Of a stretch of DNA of 64,000 bases, positions 10,497-20,565 are shown piece after piece. Every line of letters starts with the position of its first letter. Position 1 is the stretch's first letter. Made by a program: the position numbers and the translations under genes. Below the pieces are notes generated by a model that saw only the letters and a program-made list of their open reading frames with translations, ran no database searches and was not told where the DNA came from. Origin of the DNA: Reticulitermes speratus (taxonomy: Eukaryota > Arthropoda > Insecta > Blattodea > Rhinotermitidae); the NCBI GenBank assembly GCA_021186555.1, contig JAJKFL010000006.1:41398705-41462704 (forward strand), in the 5' to 3' direction.

Positions 10497-10646
10497 CTTT
10501 ATTTCTTCCAGTTCATCGTAGGCCTTACACAGGTCTAACAGTAGTCCGTCTCGTTGATTCAGATGTTTTGTCCTTTCTTCTCGCAGTTCATCCTTGAGGT
10601 GTTGAATGGCTCTGACTTGCTGCTTGTAGTCTCCTCTTAGTTTCTC
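10497..10646 (-). CDS. Coiled-coil exon, about 50 codons (block B)
   Basis: Copy of exon 4986-5135 with one residue change (RAIQ for RAVQ). The frame is open through to the gtgagt donor. Confidence 0.65.
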
Positions 10647-11589
10647 ATTTTCATCGTAATGAAAATAATAATCCACTGAATATGACAGCATGCAAGAATC
10701 AGTAAACAAGATTTTTACACGGTGACAATTCTAAAACTGTTTGTATCGTAGTAGTTCGTGTTACGAAAATGTGCGTTAAATGCATCCAGCACGTGTGGAT
10801 GTGTTTTGTACTGTACTGTAAGTCTTGGGTAGGACGCCGACATTCAATATTGTACGTAGGGTTGCACTGAGACAGCAGTAAACTTCACTTGTTTAAGTAC
10901 CTCTTTGGCATCCATCCATTTTCGCAAAATACATCGCCGTTTTTCGTAATTCCGTCTTCTTTCTTCTTCTAGTTGGTTCTTTTACTCCCGGGTGGCGTTG
11001 CCCGCTTTTGCCTAATGCAGAAAATAATAATTGAATATGACAGCATGCAACAGTCTTTGAACAATAGTATCAGTCATTCTCATTCTCGACCTGGACAAGG
11101 ACAGGATCTTACAATTTTATGCGACGGTCAGTTTTGCAGATGTCACAATGACCTTAATGACAAGCTGTGTGAAATCGGAAAACTGTATTTTTGTAATCCT
11201 GCAATGCAGCAGGGTTTCTTTAGTCCATGAGCATCAAATCCTTCTTTGCCAAATAGCCACAACTCTATAGTCGGGCCACATTGAATATGACAGCATGCAA
11301 GAATTGATCAACTGGAATGACAGATACATACTGCTCAGTCATCTGTATGTAGGCTACACAGAACTGTGTCTGTTGCAGTTGCCTGTTTGTGTACCATAGT
11401 TTTTTTAATATCTTTTGTTGTTCAGTGTAGTTCTTTTTTGCGCGCTGAGTTGTTTCTGTAAGTCATTGCGGGTATGGAAGATGTTACATATGTCTAAATG
11501 TAACAACTTGTTTTGTCTACATGAACGTCATCGTAGTCTTTTCTTACTGCTCTGGTGTGTGTGTGTGTGTGCGCGCACACAAAACTTAC

Positions 11590-11685
11590 CTCAAGGCCGG
11601 TCAGCATATCCTCGTGATCCAAGATATTTCTTTCCGTCCTGTCAATAAAGTTGTTCAGCGTTTCCGCATTTCCATTTACTATGTC
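11590..11685 (-). CDS. Coiled-coil exon, 32 codons (block C)
   Basis: This exon of 96 bases, phase 0, lies between ttttacag|gacata and cttgag|gtaagt. It starts DIVNGNAETLNNF and closes DHEDMLTGLE. It is an acidic helix-type sequence and the best-preserved copy of this exon. A shorter relic with the same end (DMLNHLE|gtatgt) is at 26838. Confidence 0.65.
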
Positions 11686-12252
11686 CTGTAAAACCAACGA
11701 ATGTAAGTTTTGCCTTCTATATAAGACCGAAACATATGTTATTAGCACAGATAACTAAGTCAGTAACAATTATTGGACCTGAGTAGAGTAGCATTGAATT
11801 TCACAGCGTGAGATGTAGCGTTCTAAATTTACTAAAAATATAATTTTAAAAAAATGCACGTTAAATTGTCTAATGTTATGAAATGAGTAAATTAAATAAA
11901 TATCAGTCTGAACACAGCTGCATCTTTGTTAGATGAACATTTTAGAACACTTTTTCAGTTAATTGGTCCTGTGATGGGCCACAAGTAACAGGACCTGATA
12001 ATACTGCAGTCGTACGTATCTAAGCTACACTCACCTTTGTCACTTCGAGTTCGTCTTTCATGAAACACATCATTTCCTCGTTATCAGAGTTTCTCCTTCA
12101 TTCCACTCTGACTTGCTGCTCGTAGTCTCTTAGTTTCTCCTTTTCAGCCCAATGAAAAACATAATAATCCATATAATATGTCAGCATGCAAGAATCGGTC
12201 ACCTGGAATGACATACATACTGCTCAGTCATTTGTATGTAGGCTACACAGAA

Positions 12253-12345
12253 CTGTGTCTGTTGCAGTTTCTTATTCGTGTACCATACAGTGTTCAGTAT
12301 CTGCTGTTGTTCATCGTAGTTTTTTCTTTCCGCTCTGAGTTGTTT
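12253..12345 (-). CDS. Coiled-coil exon, 31 codons (block C)
   Basis: This reads KQLRAERKNYDEQQQ and then ILNTVWYTNKKLQQTQ, after acceptor gacttccag. The donor is unclear (no GT directly after caacagacacag; a gtgtag lies five bases on). The frame is open through the exon. It is the uninterrupted version of the exon that the LINE splits in blocks A and B. Confidence 0.55.
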
Positions 12346-12410
12346 CTGGAAGTCATTGCGGGTATGGAAGATGTTACATATGTCTAAATGTAACAACTTG
12401 TTATGTCTAC

Positions 12411-14220
12411 CAAAACGTCACTTTGATGTCAGGATATTTAAAAGGTCTAAACGATGTAGTGAAACAGATTAACCCTTTACGTCCGAACGGTAAAACATTG
12501 TCCTGCAACGCCATGTCGTTTTTAAAATTTCTGCCTCTATAATTACATGTCCGTTTCTTCACAATATTTGTCTAAAACGCTCGTACAGGCATGAAAGATT
12601 GTGCGAAATTTAATTCTAGTTAAAATTATCATAGATGAGGTTTAATGTTTCCTAATAATACGCTTAACGATTTTTCCAATAGTCACGTATTATTTATATA
12701 CATGTCCAGGGAGTGGGTCCTCATATTGGCGAGGTGAAGCAAATACACACACATATAGGTCCTTCCGACAAGTCTATCTTCCTTTATACAACCCCTTGTG
12801 TTAAATCCACAACACCTTCACCCCTATTATTTCATCAAGAAGACTCTACAGAAAAATATCAGTTCAGTAATTACAACAGTTATTTTTGCTACATTTGTGT
12901 GTTCCGCATTTTAATGTCAGTTGCTACTCAGAAATGCAGTTTTTGTATGATATATCTCGAAACATGGGGCAGCACGCAACCCTATGTTGCATTCTTGACG
13001 CTCGTATTTTTTTTGTTTCTTTGTTTTTTTGCGGAAGATACGTCACCGAATTCTCTTACGCTGCATAAGCAAGTGTCTGATTATTTATCTGATGGTGATT
13101 GAAGCGTCTGCACTGCCTGGCTTATCGCATGGTATTGTTAGGACAGGCGGTGGACTGAACCGTTGAGTTGAAGATAGACATAAGCATGAACCTAAAACTG
13201 AAAATAGTCACGAAGAAATCCTTACAGCAGAATGAAGGACATTTTCCTCTGGTCCCATATTGCACTAACCAGACCAATGAACATCTGTATGCATTCCTTT
13301 CTTCTCCTACTGATTGCATTTGAACTCAGCACCCAGAGAGATCAGCACTACCACGGAAGATAAACACATTATAAGTGTCGGGGGTGGGTGGGGGTGTTTA
13401 ACTCGGTAGTTGACGTTACTGAGAAAGCCACCCGCTATGGTATACGTAGCTGAAGCTAGTCTCTTACAATTCTAATATACGATGCCACCAGTTAGATCTA
13501 AATTACTAGCTAACAACTTTACTAAAATGTTGATTCGGGATTTGGGTCTATATGTTAGTAACTAATTAGAAACATTCTCAATTTAACTAATGTAAATAAC
13601 AATTTTATTTATCATAACATTAAATCAAAATAACAAACACAAAAACAAAAAATATACCCCCAATAAAATTATCTCTACTAAAATGTTAAAATGCCCTTTA
13701 TAATTAAACTGTAGCCTACGGATTACTTTTTAGAGTTGCCCTTTAAATCGAGATAAGGGCCCAAGTTTACGTCACAAGCCCCGCATGGGCCCTTTAAATT
13801 TCTGCGCATGCATGGTTTAGAAAAAATTATTTATTGCGAAGTAATTGCTAAGTTACGAACAAGAAGAAAAGGGATTGTCTGAGGTGGAAAGGTATAGGAC
13901 ATTAGAAAAAATACCGCAGGTTGAAAACTTTTACGTGTTTATTAATGACAGAAAAGGTAATATAAAATCAAAATGAAACTTTGGCTGTTGGCTCATTACT
14001 TCGTTCCCACTGACCAGCATCACTGTCGACAATCACCTGTCAAGTCTTCTGACACTTCATGCAGAATTGCATCTGTTTCCTCACCGTGTGCTTTACCTCG
14101 TCTACTTGCCACTAAATACGGCAAGCATTCTGCATTTATGTAATAACTCCTTCCTCAATTCGTGTGTGTCTGTTGCATTGAACACACGAGTTACTGTGAC
14201 GAAGTTCCCACACCCTTTTT
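12411..14220. other. No gene recognised
   Basis: There is no coding sequence I can support here. A plus-strand frame of 129 codons at 12713-13102 ends QVSDYLSDGD and contains a hydrophobic run, without recognised homology. A ttaaccctttacgtccg word at about 12471 resembles a piggyBac end. A G-rich tract lies at 13380-13398. Confidence 0.4.
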
Positions 14221-14795
14221 CCTCTTAATTTCTACATGTTTTGAAAGTGACAAGACCCAATTTGACGGGATGATTCACAATTTCAATAAACCAACAAATG
14301 CACTATATTATCAAGCATTGTTCAATATCCCCTACATATGGTTCGGTTCCAGTTGAACCATCTTCAGAGGGTCAAGGTTACATTCATATTACATCCATTA
14401 GTTAATCTGATGATATATATATATAATCACTCCATTATTCAAATGTGTATAAAATGAGCTGTTGAAAGCGTAATCATCAGCCATATTCTGTTCTAGTCGC
14501 TCAATTCTGTTTCTCTGAAACGTCAGCATTTATTACCATTTTAATAAGCTTTAAGCCTGCAATAACCACGAACCGCCGTGAGAACTTAAAATGTCTCGTG
14601 TACAATTTCTTATCGTAGCATTCATCATACACGCACATAAAAAATATATATATATATATATATGTTATGCAGACAAATGTACACATGTAAACAAATGAAA
14701 CATAAGAAACTTACTTTACAATTTACAATATACAATATACGCAGAAGCCATTATTGTGTTAGCATTCCACGTATGCACGCCCATACACACATAAG
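14221..14795. mobile_element. Penelope-like terminal fragment, copy 2
   Basis: Second copy of 5196-5754, with a longer TA run (14644-14664). The hammerhead-like site at about 14328-14375 has stem II changed to GGUUC/GAACC, which is fully Watson-Crick, but the GAAAC core reads GAACC. This copy is thus probably inactive. Confidence 0.5.
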
Positions 14796-14799
14796 ACGT

Positions 14800-15096
14800 T
14801 TACGTACCGTCTTCGGATGGCGCTGGAACAAGTCCGTGAGGAAGAACACTAGCCGATCCTGATACCATAGCCATCCGAAGACGGCGATAAAAGTTTTTCT
14901 GATTCTCGTTTCGCGATAATGTTTCATTTCTTTTGAGCACTGATATCGCACGTCGTTTCTGCTGCAATGTGCGTACAGTAAAGTGAAGCGTTGAAGAAAA
15001 GCCTTCGGTATGAATGGTCAGGCCTAGTTGGTTTCCGTTTGTCTGTCGCGAATTCAGTAATGATGTAATTGATACTTTTTTTTTTCTCAAGTCCAT
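14800..15096 (-). CDS. Unrecognised ORF of the FYRRLR family
   Basis: This 98-codon minus-strand frame follows a possible acceptor (tgtttttcag) and ends at PSEDG with a possible donor (gacg|gtacgtaa). It is clearly related to the ORFs at 32375, 39320 and 46217. Shared words are LTIH..GFS, ISVLK..ETL, FYRRLR.AM.SGS and P.PSEDG. No known domain is recognised. The repeated occurrence and the shared protein pattern suggest a real exon or element gene. I give no function. Confidence 0.4.
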   Translation of the reverse strand: MDLRKKKVSITSLLNSRQTNGNQLGLTIHTEGFSSTLHFTVRTLQQKRRAISVLKRNETLSRNENQKNFYRRLRMAMVSGSASVLPHGLVPAPSEDGT

Positions 15097-15520
15097 ATTT
15101 TTTGTTGTTTTAGAACACGCTGAAAAACAAGTGAAATACGAATTAGCACTATATGATAATTGTTTTTAGTATTATAAATATGAAAGCATTTACATTCAGG
15201 GGCGTAGGATTTTGAAATTATTATTATTATGTTTTTGTAGATATTTATGGTATAGATCTACTTTTTTAGGTATTAAATATACTGATTAGGTAGGAATTAG
15301 ATCGAAAACTTATTTACGTGATTTAAGAAATGAGAATATACGTCCTTCAGTACACATTATGCTGTATGGTAGTTTAATTCTGTCGCAAGTTTGTTAAATA
15401 TGTTCATTACCATGTTCAGTGAAAACTTAGCTGGCTCTTCATCGCCTAATCTAATTATAAAGTTATTATAACACTTTGTCCACCGCACAATATATTAGAC
15501 TGTTATCCTGCATCCGACAT
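15097..15520. other. AT-rich, no gene recognised
   Basis: AT-rich sequence between two relic ORFs, with no domain or repeat recognised. Confidence 0.4.
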
Positions 15521-15528
15521 CGTCACTG

Positions 15529-15828
15529 TTAATGCAGTGCAACTGCACTTTCAATGTAACTATGAAATCCATCCTCCTTATCTCTGTTCGATGCTATGTA
15601 AAGATTTATTTTATCAAGTTCCAACACTCCCGCAAGATATGCAGGGTACATTCGTTTAACACCACACGCTATATTGTCTTTATAAACTAACTTTAATATT
15701 TTCTCCACCAACCATACCCATTGATTGTTTATTGGTACAAATGTCTCGTACCATACACCAAGCACTATATCTTTATCTAATCTATCACTTAACTGGCTCC
15801 TGTCCTTGCTATAATCAAAGTCATACAA
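15529..15828 (-). CDS. Unrecognised ORF, YP.YVAG.L family
   Basis: This frame has 99 codons. The stretch MYPAYLAGVLELDKINLYI resembles GIYPSYVAGILNQVNEINFY in the ORF at 60040. The G-(Y/F)-P-x-Y-x-A-G then D/E-x-I-(N/D)-(L/F)-(Y/F) pattern is like that in nucleotidyltransferase folds, but no catalytic pair is clear. It is probably a partial copy of a dispersed insect gene family. Confidence 0.35.
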   Translation of the reverse strand: MYDFDYSKDRSQLSDRLDKDIVLGVWYETFVPINNQWVWLVEKILKLVYKDNIACGVKRMYPAYLAGVLELDKINLYIASNRDKEDGFHSYIESAVALH

Positions 15829-15906
15829 ATAAAATTTTTGGGAGTCCGAACATTAGGCATTTAGTTGATGTTGTAAGGTAAATGTTTAAATCTTCGCTTC
15901 CTACCT

Positions 15907-16146
15907 CTATCTGTAAAAAAAGGTGTACGTACTGTTTTTTACACTACCATCTTTCTTCTTTAGTGTAGAACCAGTAGCCTCGGAAGTTTCGAACCCAGGT
16001 CTTGATTGTATGGGCTGATGGAACGTTACGATTGCGATGAATTCCGAACTCTCTTTCGAAAATCGCGCTGAGCGATCACAAAACTCACCGTTTTTGTAAA
16101 ACGCTTTCACAGCAAAAGCACGTTGTGCTCCAGTCTTCGGCTCCAT
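15907..16146 (-). pseudogene. Mariner-like transposase N-terminal fragment
   Basis: The minus strand begins MEPKTGAQRAFAVKAFYKNG and later has ATGSTLKKKDGSVK. This is the helix-turn-helix start of a Tc1/mariner-type transposase of the group that includes the elements at 17460 and 60480. The middle is scrambled (frame change after NGEF), and nothing downstream of the first HTH remains. Confidence 0.6.
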
Positions 16147-16461
16147 AGCAACTAAAACGCTTTACAGTTGGCAGCAAAATGGCGATAGCGGCATACGCCC
16201 CAGTGTTGCCAAACCGGATAAAACAGTGTTGCAAAATCGCCCGATTCACTGACGCACTCTGTATTTAAATACTTCCACTCTGTGATATTCTTTCCCTTTT
16301 AACCTTACTGTTGCCTCTCCTCTGACTCCTCCAGCCTCTCTCAAGTTCATAAATTTTGTTTTACTTCTGTTTACTTCTAATCCTAATTCCCATGCTTTCT
16401 CTTACAGTAGAGCAAAGTTCTCTTCCAAGTACTCTTTTGTTCCTTGCATTTATTGGGTACT

Positions 16462-16510
16462 ACTATAGCGTGCGGTCTACCTGAACTTTTACACTATAGC
16501 ATGCGGTCTA
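16462..16510. repeat. Direct repeat next to the Merlin relic
   Basis: The 18-base word actatagcgtgcggtcta occurs at 16462 and, with one change, at 16493. The pair lies just outside the 3' side of the Merlin gene and could belong to its end. I could not find the partner end. Confidence 0.35.
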
Positions 16511-16629
16511 ACAGGGCATTTATCATAAAAAACAATGAACAATGGTGCTTTGTATTTAATTTAAGACATACGACATACATATGTAATCTTAGTAACACAT
16601 GAATAGAAAATTATTTACTTTTAAATCCT

Positions 16630-17457
16630 TTAACGATATACTCGCTGTATGTCATTCAGAAATGCCAAAAGCAAATCTTCTGCATCCTTTCTTAGCACTT
16701 TCCAGCAAATGTGATCAAGGTGTGATTGAAACAGTTCATTAGGAACGCCTCTGATTTTCGTCAAAATGCGTATTTTGGCATCCAACCATGACCGTTTAAT
16801 CGCTTGCGTATTTACTCCTGTCACTGGATCCACATAATTTCGTTGATGGTTCACCGTAAAATGGCTGTAACCGATGGCACTTAGATTTCCATATGCAGGC
16901 CATTCGTCGGAATGAATCACTGAACCTGTTTCGCATTCCCGCTGAATTATTGGTATAAGTGTGTTACTGTCACGCCGTTGCACATAAAAATATCGATAAT
17001 CAGAGCCTTGCTTCAGACCAAAAACCCAAGGCCCATCAATTCTACGTCCATGGTTGCTGTTGTTTTGTAAATCTGCCTCACTATCTTCAGAAAGAGGAGG
17101 GTTATCGCCATTTAGCATTCTTCCACGATTATATTTACGTCGACCAGCAAATCTTGTCTCATCAATTTGGATGGGGTTAACGTCTGTGTCAACCGTCTTA
17201 CCTCGTGCACGATGAGAAACGATGGCTTCACACACATCTCGGCACATATTAAACCAGTCAGTTACAGTACTACTGGACTTTCCTGTAAGAGTCACTGTTG
17301 TGTCCATGGGTATTTCCATTACAAAAAAGAACAGTTCTAAAATTTCGCACAGACTCAGGTTGCAGTGTAATTTGTTGTTTATATCCGTATAATGGAAAAA
17401 ATGCGTTTCCTTTTTGAACAGAACGTGAAGTTTGGCACCTTTACGACCACATCGAAG
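16630..17457 (-). pseudogene. Merlin (IS1595-like) transposase, 5' end lost
   Basis: This DDE transposase of the Merlin/IS1595 (ISXO2-like) group has about 275 codons open. Visible are IQIDETRFAGRRKYNRGR (first D), GPWVFGL, SVIHSDEWPAYGNL (second D), and NYVDPVTGVNTQAIKRSW, where the family usually has the catalytic E (AIERSW). Here the codon reads aaa, lysine, so catalysis should be lost. The N-terminal part is cut at 17458, where a mariner-like element sits at a TA. The rest is uninterrupted, so inactivation looks fairly recent. Confidence 0.8.
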
Positions 17458-17459
17458 TA

Positions 17460-18538
17460 CAGGGTGGGGCACGGGAACAAAGTGTTTTTGGAATAATCAG
17501 AAAATCGTTAGTTTTTGCTGTAAAAAAATTTATTGGTAGAACAACATTTGTAAGAACATAGGATTTCATAATAATCATGAACGGAAAATTAAATCTGGCA
17601 TGTGATGTCCGTTTTCGTTGACGCATTGTAGAAGGCGTTCAAGAAAATTGGCCTCCACTCTTTCCAGCAGGTCTCTGTTGATTTTGGTGATTTGTTGACG
17701 GATCGCTTCCTTCAATTCGTCTAATTTACGGGGCTTTTCCTCGTAGACACGTGACTTGCCACCGCGCACCAAACTGTAACCGTAGGGCTATGCAGCGGTT
17801 TTTCGTGGAGTTGTCGCGGATTTTCAGCAGCCCAATACCGATAATTTTGTTTGTTGACAGCCCCATTAAGGTGGAAATAGGCTTCATCACTCATTGCCAT
17901 CATCATGTTTTCATTCTGCTCATTTCCTGTGCAAAATTCAATCGTTGGGGGTAGTCCCTTACATTCAATTCCTGCACAATCGCTAACTTATATGGGTGAA
18001 AATGTAATTCTCCATGCAAAATCCGTCTTACAGTACGATTGCTGATTCGAAGTGCAGCTGAATGTCTCCGAGTAGAGCGGCCTGGGCTTTGCAACATCGC
18101 TTGTCTGACCCTTTCAACGTTCTCTGGAGTACGCACAGTACGTTGGGGGCCGGGCGGTGTTTTTTTCATTATTGAGCCTCCTGTTCGAAGATTGTTAACC
18201 CAACGTAAGATTGTGTCACGAGCGGGAACAGAATCATTTCGATGAATATTGAATCTGCGGCGAAACGCTCGCTGAACCGCGGTCACCGACTCGCCACTCC
18301 TAACAAAACAATCGTACGCGAACATGCGGTGTTCTAGCTTCCACGGCTCCGTGATGGCAACCACAGATTACTACTACCAGATAGGTAACTGCAATGCTAT
18401 TGGTCGGAAACGTGGGGCCGAGTCTATTGTCCTGCCATCTATGCGTCGTTCACAAGTACCACAAGGTGTTAGTAATCGGTAGCAATATCCCAGTCGGTAA
18501 GGTTGACTACTATTCGGCCCTCATTATCCCCCCCACCC
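17460..18538 (-). mobile_element. Mariner-like element (41-spaced group), internally deleted
   Basis: The left end starts at TA (17458-17459) with cagggtggggcacggg. The right end has a matching ccccaccct near 18530-18538, though no TA is seen there. The transposase on minus begins MVAITEPWKLEHRMFAYDCF (18364), with HTH words FHPYKLAIVQEL and PQRLNFAQEM. It continues in another frame with SDEAYFHLNGAVNKQNY and HSPTVTVWCAVA. It then jumps to YEEKPRKLDELKEAI and VEANFLERLLQCV. The stretch with the second and third catalytic D is deleted. The family is the same as at 60480. Confidence 0.7.
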
Positions 18539-18610
18539 TTTCGCCACTGTCATACAGATAATTTTCACTTGACAAAGTTCAGCAGCAGCATGAAATAATG
18601 TCCTTGGGCT

Positions 18611-19363
18611 TCTGCCTACTGTTCCGAATAACTCCCTGCCAATAACCTGGCAGCCTCTACAGACAAAGAAGATTCAAGCTTCTGCATCACTGGATCCCTA
18701 TCCAGATCACAGACATCTTTCAACTTTTTTGCCTTGCATTGCTTTTTCAATTTACATAGCGCACTCCCCTGCTTCCGAATATGTTCATACGTTTTCCTTT
18801 TTCTAGGTGTCAATTCTGCAACTGTTGCCAAATTAAGTTCTTTTAGTAGAGAATGCCTTGCTCTAGGCTTTGAGGAAGAACTTTGATGGTTGATACATCT
18901 GAGTTCTCCATCACAAGCATTAGGATTTACAGGGCTCAAGGAACAAGAGGTTTCTTTCACTGCTAAAGTTCTGCCTGCTGGTGGTGGTGTTTGGAACCCA
19001 GGGATTTGATGAGAAGTTGAAGGACTGTCTGCATGGACAGGCATAGGAGTTTTAGTGGAGGACACAGACGCCTTGCCGTATGTTCTGGTGGGTGGTAGGA
19101 CATGGAGGTTATCTTCAGGGGTTAAATTTGTGGGCAAGGAGTTCAGAGAAGGGTTATAATAGGAAGATTCCGAAGGTTGTGGGATTGAATGTGAAAATGA
19201 ATCTTAGCCATGTGGAACTGCCACTTCGTTCAGGCGTACCCTTTCAGAAGTGCAGAAATCGCTCTTTGCAAAATGTTTGCTGCACAACAAATATTTGTAC
19301 AGCATTTTTGCAGAGTCGATACTGCATGGCTGCCCGACGTTCTCCGCCCATACTTTGGCTCTG
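18611..19363 (-). pseudogene. THAP-domain (P-element-like) pseudogene
   Basis: After the acceptor tttccag at 19364, the minus strand codes for the second half of a THAP zinc finger: CSKHF and LNEVAVPH with spacing as in the C2CH fold. An in-frame TAA follows the HG, then the frame runs on through a Ser/Pro-rich linker to LTPRKRKTYEHIRKQG and LSVEAARLLAG. The last part is like the coiled-coil region behind THAP in P-type transposases. It stops at TAG at 18611-18616. The first THAP exon with the C..C pair is not seen. One stop in an otherwise open frame points to a young pseudogene or a sequencing error. Confidence 0.65.
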
Positions 19364-19389
19364 GAAATAAAAAATGAAAGTACATTACA

Positions 19390-20240
19390 GTGTCTTTTTT
19401 TTGGGGGGTGAGTAAGAGATGTTTAACACTGCTGTGTTGATATGCAGTGTATCATGGGGTCAATAACATATCCTCATGTTTATATTCTGTAATTCTACAT
19501 TTTGTACTTACGTTTCGATTATTCCAAAATTTCAGTTTCTTGAATATTCCCATTGCGATGTTTATGGTGTATATTCCCATTGCGATGTTTATGATGTTCG
19601 ATCTTTATATTCCACAAAAGTTTCAGCACAAAAGGCGCTTCCGACTGAACCGTTATTCGCAGCCGAATGAACAGCGTTAGGTGTGCGAGTTTATTATAGC
19701 GGTGGCTGTGTAGTGTTGTGTGCGTTCTCGAAACATGCAAAGAGAACGTAGTTTAGGCGCGTTCTGAAAGGCCGCGAAGAGCAGTACAGTTCGACCTCAC
19801 AGAGATCACCGTGGTGCTTCAGTTTGGAAGACCAATCCTCATGTTTATATTCTATAATTCTATATTTTGTACTTACGTTTCGATTATTCCAAAATTTCAG
19901 TTTCTTGAATATTCCCATTGCGATGTTTATGATGTATATTCCCATTGCGATGTTTATGATGTTCGATCTTTATATTCCACAAAAGTTTCAGCACAAAAGG
20001 CGCTTCCGACTACAACCGTTATTCGCAGCCGAATGAACAGCGTTAGCTGTGCGAGTTTATTATAGCGGTGGCTGTGTAGTGTTGTGTGCGTTCTCGAAAC
20101 ATGCAAAGAGAACGTAGTTTAGGCGCGTTCTGAAAGGACGCGAAGAGCAGTACAGTTCGGCCTCACAGAGATCACCGTTGTGCTTCAGTTTGGAAGACCA
20201 ATCCTCATTTTTATATTCTATAATTATATATTTTGTCTAT
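19390..20240. repeat. 365-bp tandem repeat, about 2.1 copies
   Basis: The word tcctcatgtttatattct starts at 19471, 19836 and 20202, giving periods of 365 and 366. Inside each copy a smaller word, attcccattgcgatgttta, is doubled. A single diverged copy, together with the same leader (gtgagtaagaga...gctgtgttgatatgcag), lies at 24815. No protein is recognised. Confidence 0.85.
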
Positions 20241-20250
20241 ATTTTATTAT

Positions 20251-20565
20251 ATATGAGTCACAGCCGGGATATATGAGTCACAATCGGGTAAGATGAGTCA
20301 TAGCCGGGATATATGAGTTACAATCGGGAAAGAAGAGTCACAGCCGGGATATATGAGTGACAATCGGGAAAGATGAGTCACAGCCGGGATATATGAGACA
20401 ATCGGTTAAGATGAGTCACAGCCGGGATATATGAGTCACAATCGGGAAAGATGAGTCACAGCCGGGATATATGAGACAATCGGTTAAGATGAGTTATAGC
20501 CGGGATATATGAGTCAATCGGGAAAGATGAGTCACATCCAGGATATATGAGTCACAGACGGCATC
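20251..20565. repeat. 20-bp minisatellite with alternating monomers
   Basis: Two monomers alternate: atgagtcacagccgggatat and atgagtcacaatcgggaaag (variants with ggtta). This makes a 40-base higher-order unit repeated about seven to eight times, with some units short by 3-4 bases (gagacaatcgg). The atgagtca core matches the AP-1/bZIP consensus TGAGTCA. Confidence 0.85.

Larger units (their letters stand above)
6140..10820 (-). repeat. Block B of the ~5.5-kb duplication
   Basis: This is a near-identical copy of block A. Its exons include 7327-7425 (coiled coil), about 7760-7880 (with the shared stop), about 7980-8065 (cut by the LINE), the kinase trio at 8981, 9280 and 9398, and the coiled-coil exons at 10014-10139 and 10497-10646. 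Several A/B differences are one-base indels in runs or in coding parts. Some may be real decay and some sequencing error. The LINE lies at the same base as in A, so insertion came before this duplication. Confidence 0.85.
10849..12410 (-). repeat. Block C, partial copy without the LINE
   Basis: Block C matches block B from about 6589 onward at an offset of about 4260, and ends near 12410, where unrelated sequence begins. It carries the best-kept versions of two coiled-coil exons. The exon that the LINE splits in A and B is uninterrupted here, so C either branched off before the insertion or keeps the empty site. Confidence 0.8.

Noticed and set aside
12713-13102. 129-codon ORF with a hydrophobic run
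   Set aside because: Could be a small membrane protein, but no family, promoter or splice support; low-complexity T-rich stretch explains the hydrophobic part.
18525-18545. ccaccctttcgcca shared with 53554 as a common transposon end
   Set aside because: The match does not extend further, and the 53.6-kb mariner has its true end at 53616.
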